A stretch of DNA of 64,000 nucleotides from Nageia nagi (GCA_050084985.1 JBITNC010000001.1:8122001-8186000); one strand, 5' to 3'; shown: positions 35,456 to 48,415, counted from the stretch's first letter. Made by a program: numbers and translations. The notes: generated by a model from the sequence alone, not told the origin.

Positions 35456-37039
35456 TGTATTCTTTCAAAATTACACTATGGGAATAGGGTAATATTACCT
35501 AATTCCTTATTATTTCATTCATATCAATAAATATTTTCTAATTCCCACTTCTTTTTTCCCTTTTCATATTTGTAAATAATGATAAGGAGTATTTTATCTA
35601 CACTTACTCTTTTGTCAAAATTTTGGTCAAGTCTAAGATTTTTGGGTATTGTTAAGACTTACATACATATTCTTTTTAACCATTTTTATTTTAATGTCTA
35701 GCCACTATCTAGCAGGTGTTGTAGTAATTTCTAAGAATTAATCTCAATCAAGTTGAGTGTTTTTTTGGTAACTATAAATACAAAGAGAGTCATAGGTCAT
35801 AGAAATTCGGTCAAAGTCATTTTTGAGAGTTAATGTACCATGTCCAAGTAGTATTGTAACATGTAAAGAAAGTAAGCATCTAAGTCAAAATTTGAGAGTT
35901 ATAGAAGTATAGGTGTTCCAAGAATTATTGTAAATAAGAGTCCTAGTTAATTCCAAGTCACAAGTGAGCTATGTTTTAAAGCTCATCAATTTTTAGAAGA
36001 AGGTCTCGATCGTACACCAAAAACCTATAGGAAGTATTTCAAGAAGATCATCATTAGAGCTTGTTGATTTTGAGTGATGATATCATCCTTTTGGTTTGAA
36101 ATTAGTGGGTATTAATATAATTAGTAACATGTAGTATCATATTTAATGGGAGATATTTCAAGAAGATAACTAAGTAGAGCCCATCAATTTTAAATGATGA
36201 CATCACACCTTTTACCTAAAATTGGTAGGTGTTAAGCGAGCACTAATCATCACTAGAGCCTACCAAAGAAAATAGAACCCACCATATGATAATAGCATTT
36301 CTTCTCAAGATTACAATGGTATCCTATTCATTACCCTTATTATTCCATGCAACCATAAAGTACAATGCTCATCATTAATGGTTGTAGGGAGTTACATTAC
36401 TACTGATAGTATACATTACCAAATCATACCAATCAAGTAGGAAGACAATGCACCTTCAATCAGCTACAATCCCAAGAGAATACAATCAATGATAATTTAG
36501 AAAGATTGCAACTTAAATAGTATAATAGCTCAAAGAAATCAATTTCCTATACCTTGGTGTTGATTGTACTTATTCAGTGTGTAATCTAACATAGTTGTAG
36601 TTATAATTGTATATTTGTAGATGGTCTCTTCTACAATTCTTAGTCAAGTAGAGTAGTTAAATGTAATAATGGTGGATAACCACCTAATGATAGATGTAAA
36701 TATATAAATAGTGGACTATTTTACATCGAAATGGTTGGATATTCTAACCAATTTTCCCAAGTATGTAAGATGTTTTCATATGTAATAATGTAATTTCATA
36801 ATGCTTTTCCCTCTACAATATGTATATCTCTTTCCTATTACCCTTATCCTTTTTATTTCTTTCTAGTTACTTTTAACCTTAATCATAGATAGGAATTGAC
36901 CTATAATCTAGAGATTGAGCAAAAGACCAACACAAGTGCATTCCCCACCACCTTTTGCTCTTTTAAAGACCCTACTATTTCAAGAAATGAAGAATACGAC
37001 CAAAAAAAAATCCTTTAGATTACATTATATTGATCAACA
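35456..37039 (+). repeat. 3' LTR of element F
   Basis: Starts TGTATTCTTTCAAAATTAC and ends TTGATCAACA. It contains a TATA box (TATATAAATAG, 36701-36711) in the portion missing from the 5' LTR. It matches 28554-29701 on both sides of that portion, and the reverse complement of 61010-62912 through it. Confidence 0.82.
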
Positions 37040-37044
37040 CCCCC

Positions 37045-39430
37045 CTCATGTCATCCATTCCCTACATTTCTCTTATCATTAGATCTTGAGGATCAAGAAG
37101 CACCACTTCTTGGCCAAAAGATGATAAGAAATCATCTCAACTGTCCATAATGTTCCTTAATCTTTTAGGTGTTGATTCTCACCCCTAATACATCACAATA
37201 GGCATATAATCTTATAACATTGGAGCATTTACACCTCTTGGATCAACATTGATCCCAGCCACATCCCTTCACTAGTTATCACTCACCCTTCCTCCTTTGA
37301 CTTCTTTTCCCCTCCTCTCATCCATAAAGCCATCATTAAGCTTAGTTTTTGGAAGGTACCCGATATCAAAAACTTTCAAGATGAATATCTAAAGCACACT
37401 AGTTCCATCATGCCACCCTTCCTCTCCCATATCTTCAACACCATCATTCGCATAGGCTTCTCCACCCCTTGGACCTTGAACATTATCCACCCCATCCTCA
37501 AATCAGGTGACCCTTATGATTTGAGTAATTACTACACCATTATGATTTTACACATTATGGAAAAGCTTTATGCCACCATCCTTAAGGACTACATATCACA
37601 GTTGGTAGAAGTTAGAGGCTTTAGGGTAGGAGTACATGCATGTTTCTATAAATATCACTACACTATATACCATATTCTCACTCTTCTAGTGATTATTGAG
37701 GAGACTAAGTTCCAAAAGACCCTAATTTTTAGTTATTTTATATATTTTAGGAAAGGATTTTGATACTATCTCATGTATACAAGTCAATTTCAAGAATGGT
37801 GCATATTGCAAAAGGTCCATCTGACATGATTCATAGCACCATCTAGGTGAAATAGGGTTGCCCACTTTCTTTAACTCTCTTCGGTATTTATATTGATGAG
37901 TTGGAGTCACTTATACTTGTGATTGTAGGCATCAATATTGGGTATCTTCCCAATAACACTTATGTTCCCAACCTCTCCTTTGTTGATAATATTGTATTAC
38001 TCTCACACATAATAGAGGGTATTCAATGTTTGATGGATACCCTTGATTTATTCAACACCAAACATGAATTAGTGGTTAATCTCAATAAAATCAATATTAT
38101 GTTCTTCAACACCTTGAAGGCCATTATTGATTAGACTCAAATTCACTTATAGGGGTAGGGTTATTGAGATTACCACATCTTACACCTACTTGGTGGTGCT
38201 CTTCATGGGATCTTGATTCTCTATGTAAGAGAAAACCCCACCCAAAGTACGATGAGGATATGTAGCAATTTCCTCCATGGAGAGATAGTATGTCCAGTTC
38301 CATTTCTAGGATATCCCATCCAAGCTCTAGTTATTCCATACTTTGGTCACTCCCATAGTGCTATATGATTTTGAGCTTTGGGGCCCTAGCTTGAGGAGTT
38401 CATATTGGGACATAGTTGAGAAGATCTTGGTTGGTACTCTATCTCTCTCTATTCAGAGAAAGAGGTCTATTTTGCACCACATTATGTTAACAAAGTTTGG
38501 CTTCCAATATTTACAAATATGGTCCCTTGCATTGATGGTTATTTTTCTTCATCATATCCACACCTTTACTTCTATTGGTATAGAGCATTGGCATCATCCA
38601 TGGACTTGGTAGCTAAAGGTTATCGCTAGTGTTGGTTCTTTGAGGTATCTAAGGTAATGCAGCACTTCTAGTTTTTACTAGACTAGTTAGTTTTATCCCA
38701 AGGTGATACACACAAAGACCCAGATGTTACATTGGCTTCAATTAAAGACATGCTTTATAGGGCCTATATTTAGTGCACTTGGGTTTCCCCCCAATCTCCC
38801 CTCACACCCAAGCTGTTGCACTACTCTCATCACTTCCTAAGTCTTGATAGAGGGTTGATTCAACCTCCTAATTACATTAGTATACACCTCCCTCTTGGCT
38901 TGTAGATGTTTCTAGGCTAGTTCAAAGTGTGCTCCCACCAGATTCAAATCGAGACTAATTACCACTTGGCACGTGAACTTTGAATATGTTGATTATGCTT
39001 GATAGATCCTAAGATTGAGGATCATGTCATCTTTTGATATTCAATTTATTATGAGATTCAGGAATGATATAACTATATTTTTCTCTCATGGCTTGATATC
39101 GATATTCTTATAGTTTCTAGACCATCGCTATTTGGCACTTTACCCAATACAAACTTTCCTTCTCAAAAAACATCTATTATCCAACTCCCAACACCTAATA
39201 GATGATCGCTTGATTACCTTTTTCTTCCTAGTTTCCTTAAGAGAGGGACTTCATAGGAGGAGGATTGAGGAATATCCTTGACCTACTTGATGTACTATAT
39301 AGAGGGTACATGCTGACCTTAGTTTTATGAGGTTGCAATGGATCGTGACCTTTTTTAGCTACAATAGTGTCGATGCAAACACAGATCATTCCAGGAGTGA
39401 ATATTTAGATAAATCATGAGATACCTCCCC
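37045..39430 (+). pseudogene. LINE ORF2, reverse transcriptase half and C-terminus
   Basis: Non-LTR reverse transcriptase blocks appear in order: IKNFQDEYLKHTSSIMPPFL near 37368, FNTIIRIGFSTPWTLNIIHP, ILKSGDPYDLSNYYTIMIL, and KQGCPLSLTLFGIYIDELE-like near 37850 (Gln changed to a stop). At 37901-38134 comes LSFVDNIVLLS (family LLYADDIVLLS) and LVVNLNKINIMFF. At 38343-38612 come PIVLYDFELWGPS and the thumb-like LTKFGFQYLQIWSLALM. A HVIF-YSIYYEI segment near 39025 resembles the C-terminal zinc motif, with the Cys changed. The catalytic ADD is VDN. Confidence 0.82.
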
Positions 39431-39689
39431 TTTGACTATGTTTACTTAATATATTTCTTTGTTTGATTATTTATTTATTTTTAGGGATTAACCCTTATAT
39501 TTTTCTTAGAATTTTCATAGTTTGCTTTGAGTGAGGGCCATTGAGCTCCTTATGTTGCTTTAGACTTATATACCCTTTAGTCCCATTGATTGCTTTTGAT
39601 CATCTATAGACATTAATATAATTGCTTTATTTTTGGTTAAATTTATATTAAATAATTAATCTTCAATCACCTCAAATATATCTCTATAC
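39431..39689 (+). other. Likely LINE 3' untranslated region
   Basis: Follows the LINE ORF2 end. No coding signal and no clear poly(A) tail; it becomes A/T-rich near 39640-39660, where the element may end. Confidence 0.35.
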
Positions 39690-41365
39690 TACTAATCATC
39701 ACTATCATATTCTTCTTGATAAGTTAGTGATATAATTCCAACTCTTTTCCTTTAAAAGCTTTTGAATAATTTATAACATATAAGAATTTAATTTCATCAA
39801 ATGACATGAAGGATGAGGAGACAATAGATAGATGAGGTTTTTGGATGGCATTTTCTTACATCTGTTAGGATCATATTGGAAAGCATGTTAGTATGTTTAG
39901 ATGCAAATCTCAATGATCTAGGTCTAGTTCTTTCATCTTTTTCTTATTCCTTTTTAGTATCTTTCAGTTTATTTATATCACTAGTGGGGGTAGGATCATC
40001 ATCTTCTACTAGTATTTTGCTTAAATCCTTGCTTAATTATGCAATTATAAATCTTACTTTATAAGAGGGTAATTCATTACATCTATATTATGTTTTCACA
40101 TGCATATATCATTCATAAAAATCTTCATGACTATGCTTTAAGTAGGGGTGTTCATATTGTCATAATATGTGTTCATATTGTCACAATATGTGTTATGTTC
40201 CCTTACCTGATTTTTTGGCATACCATGATTTTTTGGTGATTTTTGATGGTTTGGTGATTCTTATATCTTTGGTTTTCCTTCAATTTTTTATGCCATTAAA
40301 GTTTTCTCATAAATCCTTTTAGGGAGTATTATTTTTCTTTCATTTCCAGTATTTTTCTTTGATTCATTTTCTTAAATATTTGGCATATTCTATATTATGC
40401 TTAGAGGAGTAATTTGTTATTCTTATTTTTTGATTGATTTTTTAATTCTTTCATTTCCTCCCTGAATTTGTCTCTTTTCAATACTTTGAGTATGAAATTT
40501 AGGAGTTTCCTCATAGTCCACCTTTGTTTCTGGTGGAGATAAATCATTAGTTGGTATCCCCTCAATAATGTGTCTAGTTTATGCTAATAAACTATTTGTT
40601 AATCCTTTTAGATTTCTAATTTTTTTTTTTTTGTCACCCCTTAGTATCATTTGAACTCCCATTTCAAAGAACAAATTTAAATCTCTAAAATCATCCAATT
40701 CTTGTTCAAATTTTCTCTTATCTCTTATTTTGTTTTCTTTATGACTCTAACAGTGTACTATTTCTTCTCTCCTCTTCTATTTACCTACATTTTTGCTCAT
40801 ATTCCTATACTCTTTTCTTGGCAAAACTCTTTTTTTCCCATTTGATTTTATTTTAAATTGCCTCCACTTATCCCCTTTATTATATCTTTAATCTTGAAAT
40901 ATTGTATATTTTTGAATCTTAGTTAATTTGATTCCATTTCAATTGTTGAGGTTTCTTCTAATTAAACCTCATCTTCTTGATCTCATCCCCATCCTATGGC
41001 ACCTTCTTCCCTACAAATAGGAGAAAGCATCAAGGGATCCCTTTTGCTTGATTAAGCATTGCTTACAAATCCATGATATACTATCTAGAAAGATTTTTCT
41101 TGGGCTCTTAAAAAATATTTCTTTACTTACATCCCATGACACCCAATCTTGAAGAGCAAATTTAGTGGTATAAGTGTTGAGAGTGTTAGGATTCCATTCA
41201 TCAACCTTTTGACAAACAATCAACTAGAGTAAGTTAGCTTTAGTCAACTTAACTTCATGGATCAAATTATTAGTGAAAAATTTAGGATATTTAGTGAACC
41301 AAAGATGAAACAACTTTAATCTATGTCTATGTTTTCATTTCTTTATGTAATATTCATAATTCTAT
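39690..41365 (-). pseudogene. Unknown degenerate coding region 'H'
   Basis: The minus strand carries about 560 codons of protein-like sequence with few stops. It starts KHRHRLKLFHLWFTKYPKFF near 41355 and continues in the 41011-41223 ORF: VDEWNPNTLNTYTTKFALQD, SKEIFFKSPRKIFLDSISWI, CKQCLIKQKGSLDAFSYL. An acidic and Lys-rich middle follows (EQELDDFRDLNLFFEMGVQM, then EGIPTNDLSPPETKVDYEET). Near 39990 it reads DLSKILVEDDDPTPTSDINK and RTRPRSLRFASKHTNMLS. I do not recognise the family. It lies between a LINE and the D 5' LTR and could be an accessory ORF of another element or a host gene. Confidence 0.45.
40150..40191. repeat. 21-bp tandem repeat, 2 copies
   Basis: GTTCATATTGTCA(T/C)AATATGT at 40150-40170 and 40171-40191. 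In frame with region H it encodes a repeated Tyr-(Cys/Tyr)-Asp-Asn-Met-Asn-Thr unit. Confidence 0.8.
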
Positions 41366-42202
41366 TTTTATTATGGATTGATTTCTTCTCTTATTTTTTT
41401 AGTAATCAATGCTTTTCCTCCTGAGCTTCTTAATCATTATTTATATGTTGTTTAATCATTTTAAGGAGGTGTGAAAATTCACTATATAAGGTGATGATTC
41501 ATAATAGATGTGGTGATTTGGTTTGTTGATTAATTAATTCCCCTATTCACTAGTTATTTTTTTAATCCTAAATCTAACTATTAATCATTAATATCATTCT
41601 TTGTTCTCTATATCATTAGGTTTACCAAAAATTTGCCAAGTTGTTCAAGAATTGTTGAATCACTAAAGTGTCAGAATTCCATCATTATTATTTTTGATCT
41701 AATTTTGAACTCTTGCTAACACTCTTGTTGTTATATTTTATTATATGCACTTTTTTTATAGTCTCATTGTCGATTCTATCAACTAAGAATATTAATATCA
41801 CATTTAATTTAATGTATAAATTGATATATTGAAATTTATGTAATAACCATTTTGATGGTTGAGATGTAATTTTAGATTGATATGCCCTATAAAATATTAG
41901 ATTACAAATAATACCTTTTAAGTTCAATGAATGGTTGAAATAAATTAAGAAAATTAAGTTTATAAATATTCTATGAATGATATACTTCATGTTGGAAGCT
42001 TGCATTAAGTGGGGACCTTTTGAAGATTAAAATTTGGTCTCAAAATAAAGTTTTCCACGTATTTAACTAGAAATAAAACCACCATCATTTTTCATTAGTA
42101 CCAAACATAATTACCACCATGTTTCTATACAAATGTGATCACATTCTAGAAATAAAATCACATTTCAATCACTATCAATTTTGGCAATTAATGGTGACCT
42201 CC
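41366..42202. other. No gene seen
   Basis: AT-rich sequence between region H and the element D LTR. The ORF of 105 codons on the minus strand (41688-42005) has no motif. Nothing else is supported. Confidence 0.4.
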
Positions 42203-42921
42203 TGTAGACACCCAAAAATGACCTTTCTTTCGATAAGCAAAAGAAGAACAAAAAATTAAAACTAAATTAAAAAGTTTACTATAGTCATCAAAATGATGGT
42301 GTCTAACACCTGAATGTTGGAAATTTAGACAAATCACTAGTGTTTGAACCTGGAAGTTTGCAACTTTGAAGTTAGCAAAATCAAAGAAAAAATAGAAAAA
42401 TCTAGGTGCCCAAGGAAAGAAACTAGTGGATCTTGGATGACTCATCCTTGATCCTATGCCCTCCCCATGTAGATAAACCTTGTGACAAGGTTGGATGAGC
42501 TTTTTTATCCAATCCTTACCTCAAAAATAGTAACTTTGGTCACCCTAAAATTCTATAAATTAAACTTTCTCTTAAGATGAAAGGGATCCAAGTTTTATGC
42601 AATGATACTCTGCTAGATACCAAAGAATTATTGAGCGATCAAGGAATATCATCAACATTTTCTTGCAGGTTTTGGAAATACTATTGAAGGCTTGTAGACA
42701 TCAAGATAATTATTTAGAGAAGGCCCAAGGGCTCCTACATCTCCCTTCACCATAACAAAAAAGCCCTTACTGTACAAGGTAATGTTATACATCACAAATC
42801 AACATGAGATTTGTTATTGTAAACTTATTATTAAGGTTTATACCAAAGAGTAATAAATAATTTTTTTGGTTGTAACATATCTTATTTTGCATGCTTATAG
42901 AGTTACCTTTTTGGGTAAACA
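42203..42921 (+). repeat. Probable 5' LTR of element D
   Basis: Begins TGTAGACACCCAAAAATGAC, a start common in plant Tat-like LTRs, and ends GGGTAAACA. A TATA-like CTATAAATT lies at about 42553-42561. The call rests on position and termini, because the partner LTR is outside the window. Confidence 0.65.
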
Positions 42922-42923
42922 TT

Positions 42924-42939
42924 CTGGCACTAGGAGGGT
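42924..42939 (+). other. Primer-binding-site-like sequence of element D
   Basis: TGGCACTAGGAGGGTA two bases after the LTR. TGGC-starting sites that are not tRNA-Met are usual in the Tat lineage. I cannot name the tRNA. Confidence 0.5.
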
Positions 42940-44138
42940 ATCTTGCATGCAAACTGAATCAAAAATGATGTGTAGGGGGTTATTTTATATGTTTTAGTAT
43001 TTATTTTTGTATCTTATAGTATTGTTACTAATTTCATGTTATTTTCTATCTTTTCTATTTTCTTTCTATGTTATGTAAATGCTAATGACCCAAAATCGGA
43101 TGCCAATGACTTAAGTGAAATGCCAACAATTGGGAATTAAAAGTGAAACATGCCAACAATTTAGAATTAAATTGTGAAACATCAGTGATTGAAAATAGAG
43201 GGTATACATTTCAACTTTCATCAATTATGAAAGTGTAACTTAGGTACTTACTAAAATGGAAAACAAAAATAAATCCCTATGCTATGATTTCTATGCTCAT
43301 ATCTCATATAGGAAGGGTAAATGAATGTTTAGGTGATATGCATTATTGTACTTTATTTTTAGTGAATTCTATGAATGTCATTTATCTCTTTTTTGCTTTA
43401 GGTAAGGAGTGAACTAACAAACTTACCTAAAATTTTCCATTACACCTATGTATGCTTTCCCTTTGCATCAAAAGGTGAACTTATGTGATTAAAATGGGTG
43501 CAATAGGAAATGAGTAAATGAACTCTTTTTCTTTTCTCATTTTATCTCATTAAGATTGGTAATGAACTATCATTAAATTACTTTTGCAATCGAAAGGAGG
43601 AATTAACTTTCATTAAGAATGGAATGAATATAAGGTTAATTTATCGAGGTTAAGGTAGATTAGAACATATTAAATTAGTTAATAGATTAGATGGGTATTT
43701 ATCTTCACATTAATACTTTTCTTGTCTTCCTTACCACTATGAAAGGATGTCAAAGGATTTTCACTTGAATAGGAGTTAAAGAATCCCATTTAAGGTAATT
43801 TACATTCACTTAATGACATCTTACATGTCTGATTTTACCTCTCAAAGAGGAGGTCAAAGGTAGATGTGACTAGTAAGAAGTGGTAATGAGCTTCACATAA
43901 ACACTTCCACACTCAAAAGGAGTAAATGAACTTCATTAAGCTTTGGTAAAATAATTACATGGATAATGAATATTGGAAGTTAGATTAAGACTCACTAATT
44001 AAAATACCACTTTCTTCACATTAAATAAAGCATAATCAAAGGACATGTACATTAGGTTGAGTTGTAGTTATCATGAGTTATTTTATTTGTTAAAGGCATA
44101 TTCATGAGACATTCTAAAATAAACATTAATGAGTTAGA
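42940..44138 (+). other. Element D leader with short internal repeats
   Basis: Non-coding. Near 43100-43190 an approximately 35-base unit containing TGCCAACAATT recurs, and AATGAACTTCATTAA-type segments recur between 43500 and 43940. Repetitive leaders are common in Tat-like elements. Confidence 0.5.
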
Positions 44139-44639
44139 TGTTATTTTAGGAATTAACACTAACAATATAATTCCTAAACAACCAAGATCTCTTGAAAGCT
44201 CACAAATACATCTAAATAAATCATAAAGCAATCTCACAACATAACACAAGATGTAAGCAGTTCCTCCAACTAGGAGTAAATCCACTAACTAGATCTCACT
44301 TCATTCACCAATATGAACTCTTACAATCCTCCAAAACTTTTCTCCTAAACACTATCCTATAACATAACTTTACTTCAAAAATTGGTGTGTGATCACAAAT
44401 AGGGATCCTTCTATTTATAGGCCAAAATCCCTCTTTGAATCACCCTTTTACCCAATGTACAAAGGCATGACATGCAACTCCATTTTACCCAAGGGGCATG
44501 CTCATGACATGGAGTGTAGAACAAGTTACATTATCATATTTACTTAAATACTTAACATATCAAATGATATCCTTAAGTATTAATGAACTTACATAGAATA
44601 TTATTACAAAACATTTACAATAATACATTATACATTCCA
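44139..44639 (-). repeat. Solo LTR of the copia family seen at 4833 and 18704
   Basis: From about 44175 to 44639 it matches the two copia LTRs closely (for example CCCAAGGGGCATGCTCATGA and the end TACATTCCA). The first 35 bases are diverged, so the left end is approximate. No copia coding sequence is adjacent, so it is a solo LTR left by recombination. A clean target duplication is not visible. Confidence 0.82.
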
Positions 44640-45208
44640 ATAGTTATGACCAACCATTGATTCTATACTTCTTGTGTACCCATCGACCATACCATAAGCC
44701 ATAGAGCCAAAACATGAATATGAATACCAGGTTCATAGGTTAGAAGTCATCACTATCCATTGAGCAACTATAAATAAGAAATCTATGCTTGGATTCCACC
44801 ATTAAGATAGTCTTGAACTAAATTTCTTACTCCCCCTTGCACTAAGGAGACCACCTTAAATACCAAGCCAATACTTCACGATAGATTGACTATAGGATTC
44901 CAACCTAACCTTGTTTAAATACTTGACTAAAAAAAATAATCTAGAAAAATTAACAAGAATAAAATGGACAATTCACATCCCTCATTAAGAAATATTAATT
45001 CAATTTACCAACAAAATTAGATAAGATAATTACACTAAAAAGGTTAGTTTATAAATAGGTTATTTTTGCATTTACTTATTTTCTTGATAATATAAATAAA
45101 AAATAAAAACATAATTGCTATGAATGATATGTGTTTTATTTTATTTCTTATTTAGAAAAAAATAAAAACAAAATTGAAAAATACAAAGTCCCAAAAAATA
45201 AAAGAGAA
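44640..45208 (+). other. Element D leader, second part
   Basis: No gene. AT-rich with A-runs near 45100-45200, just before the gag ATG. Confidence 0.45.
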
Positions 45209-47950
45209 TGGTCAACACTCGTTCTCAAAATGCTCATCAACAACAAGAGCCCTATGATAAAACCTACCAAGTAGGACAACCTAGCTATAAGTTTCATAGA
45301 TCTATCAAAGATATATTAAGGAGAGGAAATCCTTGAGAAACATATGATACCTTAAATGAAGTAAGATAACACTTAACACAATTAAGGATTCCTCATTCTT
45401 CTCACACTCATAGTCTTTTGTTAGATTTAAATTGTCTAGCAGAAGACATATCAATAGGTGATGAAGAAGAAATCATTTTAAGAAATGTTACCCCATCACA
45501 AATGCATTCAAATTATACCATATTACAGAAATATCCTTTAAAACCTAAATATGATTGTGTTATACATTATCTGCTAGATGGATGTCTTGTTCAATATTAT
45601 ATAAGAAAAGATGATTACAGTCCTTCCACCATATCTAGAAGGATGGAAAAGTTTGATGAGGGAATTTCTATACATACATCCACTCTAGTATCTAAATCAA
45701 GAATTCAAACTATGGTGTATAATGATGCTTATCATATTTTGAAAATAAACACACGTACTTCTAGGACTAGTTATTCTTCTTCTATCACTAGCTACATAAA
45801 CCATAGTATTACCCATACAACCCCTAGGATGAGTCATAGATTTCTCAAACAAAGAAATAAAGATAATATTGATATTTCAAGGTATAGGGTAGAAGAGATA
45901 CGATAATATGCATCTAAACCAATTGAAAATCAAGAATAACTTTATATTATCAACAAATCATTCTATATAACCCATATATACATAGAAACAAAATGAACCT
46001 AAAGGATTGGGGCAAAATCCTTGTTTACAAACACAACCTATGTTTCATGCATATCAAAGTAGAACATAAATAGGGAAACCTAATAAATAACAAGTTCAAG
46101 CTCAACTTAAAAATAGATCTAATTAAAGAGTAGTGGATGATAAGAAGTTACTATCTAGAGCATGATCCTTGTCTCCTCAAGGTCATAGACCCCATGTAGA
46201 TTAAAACCTTCACTTATCTAGATGAAGGGAGCCACCATATGGGCAACAACAACCTTTGAAACACCCTTTACCTTGACCTAGACATGAGGCCCAAAAACAT
46301 CATGCTCCTACTCCTTTACATCAACAAGGGAAACAATATTTTCCTTCACATAAACCTCCTTTACCTTCTTCACCATATAATAAAACTTATTACAATGATA
46401 AAACACCTTCCAAAAGAAGTTTCCAATCATTTTCAACAAATAAACAAAGGGAAGGTAATGGGGATAGTAAACATCTTGTACTCCCTACACAACCAAGTAA
46501 TGACTTTGATGAAAGATTAATATAGATTGAAAGAATGTTACATCAATAAAATAAACATAAGATCTCTTATAAAATAATTTGTAATGAGCCCATACAACCA
46601 AGTTTCCCTAAGATGGATATTCTATTCAAATACAAAATTCTAGAATCAAATCTTTTAAAGGAAAGGAAGATACTAAAGAACATCTAAGATGCTTCAAGGA
46701 TTCAAGTTACATAATTTCCAATGATGATGCTTTAATGTTGCATATATTTCCTATGACACTTGATGGACAAGCAATGGATTGGTACAATAACCTAACTAAA
46801 CATAACATCACATCATATGTGCAATTGGATAACTTGCTTTTAAAACACTATAGGATAAATATTAAAGATAAAACTTCCATAACTGATCTCATAAGATTAC
46901 AACAATTTTAGGATGAAATAATTACAAACTTTATCTCAAGATGGAGGGTGATATTGATAGGCATGCCTTATACTCTACCATAAGAAGAACTAGTAAAAAT
47001 ATTTAGCCAAATTTGTATAAGACCTATCGCTAGTACCTTATTGATTTAACAACACAAGACATTTGAGGAAGTAATCTCTCAAGATGTTTTAATCGAAAAG
47101 GTTAAAATTCAATATGGATAACTAAAGGGTAAAAAGTAAGAATATTATGTTAGAAATAAAAATAAATCAGAATAATAAAAAAAACCAATACATACTAATA
47201 AAGTTTCTTATCTTAAAGATACAGAACCAAACCATCTGCAAAACATACATATTCCACAAAATGAGGGAAGAAGCATTAGACTATCACTGAAAAAGTTTAC
47301 TCCTTTGAATAAACCACTTTATGATATTTTGATAAAACTAATACATCATCAAATGATTACATTGGCTAAAATATGATCTGAAAGATATAATGCAAGAGAT
47401 AGTAAATGGATTATAATGAGAATGATTATTATCATTACTATCATCAAAAGGTCATACTATAGGTAAATGTAGAACATTATAGCATAAGGTTCAAGACTTG
47501 ATTGATCAAGGAAGATTACAGGTAGATAACCCATTGACTATTACTAACAAAATCTAGAAATATATCAAAATTCACTTTCTCAATAGCAAGCTAATACCAT
47601 AGTGTCACATCCATATAAAGGTCAAGTAATGCATAAAGGGCTTTAGGATGCCTCTACTTTTTTCACCATGGTGAATATAACCACAAGAGCTCAAAGGGTG
47701 CAAGAAATATAAGTTGGTTTCAATAAAAGGTGCTTTACAACATCAATTGAGAAATTAACATGTAAATATGTCTTTGTTTGAGTTACTAAAATAATCCAAA
47801 CACCATAGGGAAGCTATGAACCAATTTTTGCAAATAATCAAGCTAGACAAGCTTTGTTTCTTTTATGAAAAGTATTAAGACAATCCAAAAGCCCACTATT
47901 TCCTTTTATGATCATGAATTTAGGCCATTAAACCATTCACAAGGTTAAAT
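45209..47950 (+). pseudogene. Element D gag
   Basis: ATG at 45209 gives MVNTRSQNAHQQQEP, a usual gypsy Gag start. A long open stretch (45418-45906) has no named domain. The capsid-like core at about 46670-47120 reads KEHLRCFKDSSYIISNDDAL, LDGQAMDWYNNL, FISRWRVILIGMPYTLP and KTFEEVISQDVL. Near 47290 FTPLNKPLYDILIKLI appears, and near 47440-47520 GHTIGKCRTL and HKVQDLIDQGRL. This is the Tat-type Cys/His segment 'YC-YH---GHTT--C--LK---DLID', with a frameshift through it. Confidence 0.75.
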
Positions 47951-48062
47951 CCTCTATTACATATTATATCCAAGATTGATGGGAGGGATTTTAAAAGAAC
48001 ATTAATAGATAAAGGTTCTGTAATAAATATCATTTCTACAATTGCCTATAAAAATTTGAATA
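47951..48062 (+). pseudogene. Element D protease, 5' piece
   Basis: Reads IDKGSVINIISTIAYKNLN up to the element C insertion. The family has D-G-G-S or D-S-G-A followed by -INI-S, so the active-site loop is recognisable although the residue after Asp is Lys. The other half begins at 53802. Confidence 0.75.
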
Positions 48063-48401
48063 TGTTAGGTCCCTATACTACTCATGTAGCCCATATATTG
48101 TTATTATGTGTCCCATAGAAGCCCACTATGGTTATTGTTATTCCCTTACATTATTATTGTTATGTCAGCTAGACATTATTATTGTTATGTCGGTTAGTGT
48201 CCTTTCATTGTAGTGGCACCCCTTGGACTCCTATATATACTAAGGAGGTATTATCATTTGTATTGTCTATGTTTGTGTAATTATGTGATGTAAAGGAGGT
48301 TTCCCCCTCTAAGTGGCTTATTATATATTTCATATCTTATTCAAGGCATTGAGCTCTTTCTCTTGTGATTTTATGCTATTTTGGGAACTTTGTTCATAAC
48401 A
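48063..48401 (+). repeat. 5' LTR of element C
   Basis: TGTTAGGTCCC to CATAACA, 339 bases, almost identical to 53462-53801. It contains two tandem 30-base units (ATTATTATTGTTATGTC) near 48150-48195 and a TATA box TATATATAC at 48232-48240. Confidence 0.95.
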
Positions 48402-48403
48402 AT

Positions 48404-48415
48404 TGGTGTTAGAGC
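48404..48415 (+). other. Primer binding site of element C
   Basis: TGGTGTTAGAGC, two bases after the LTR, two changes from the tRNA-Met site TGGTATCAGAGC. Confidence 0.8.

Larger units (their letters stand above)
28554..37039 (+). mobile_element. LTR element 'F': gag and protease but no visible reverse transcriptase
   Basis: Long direct repeats (28554-29701 and 35456-37039) flank about 5.7 kb that holds a gypsy-like gag and protease, an ORF of unknown family, and an acidic linker with coiled coil. I find no YxDD, no FFDD and no integrase core in any plus frame. CCCCC at 28549-28553 and at 37040-37044 fits a 5-bp target duplication inside a LINE. A second copy (minus) starts at 61010. F is therefore probably a non-autonomous family. 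Confidence 0.75.

Noticed and set aside
36330-36865. Apparent 540-base insertion in the F 3' LTR
   Set aside because: The minus-strand F copy at 61010-62912 has the same block, so the 5' LTR lost it.
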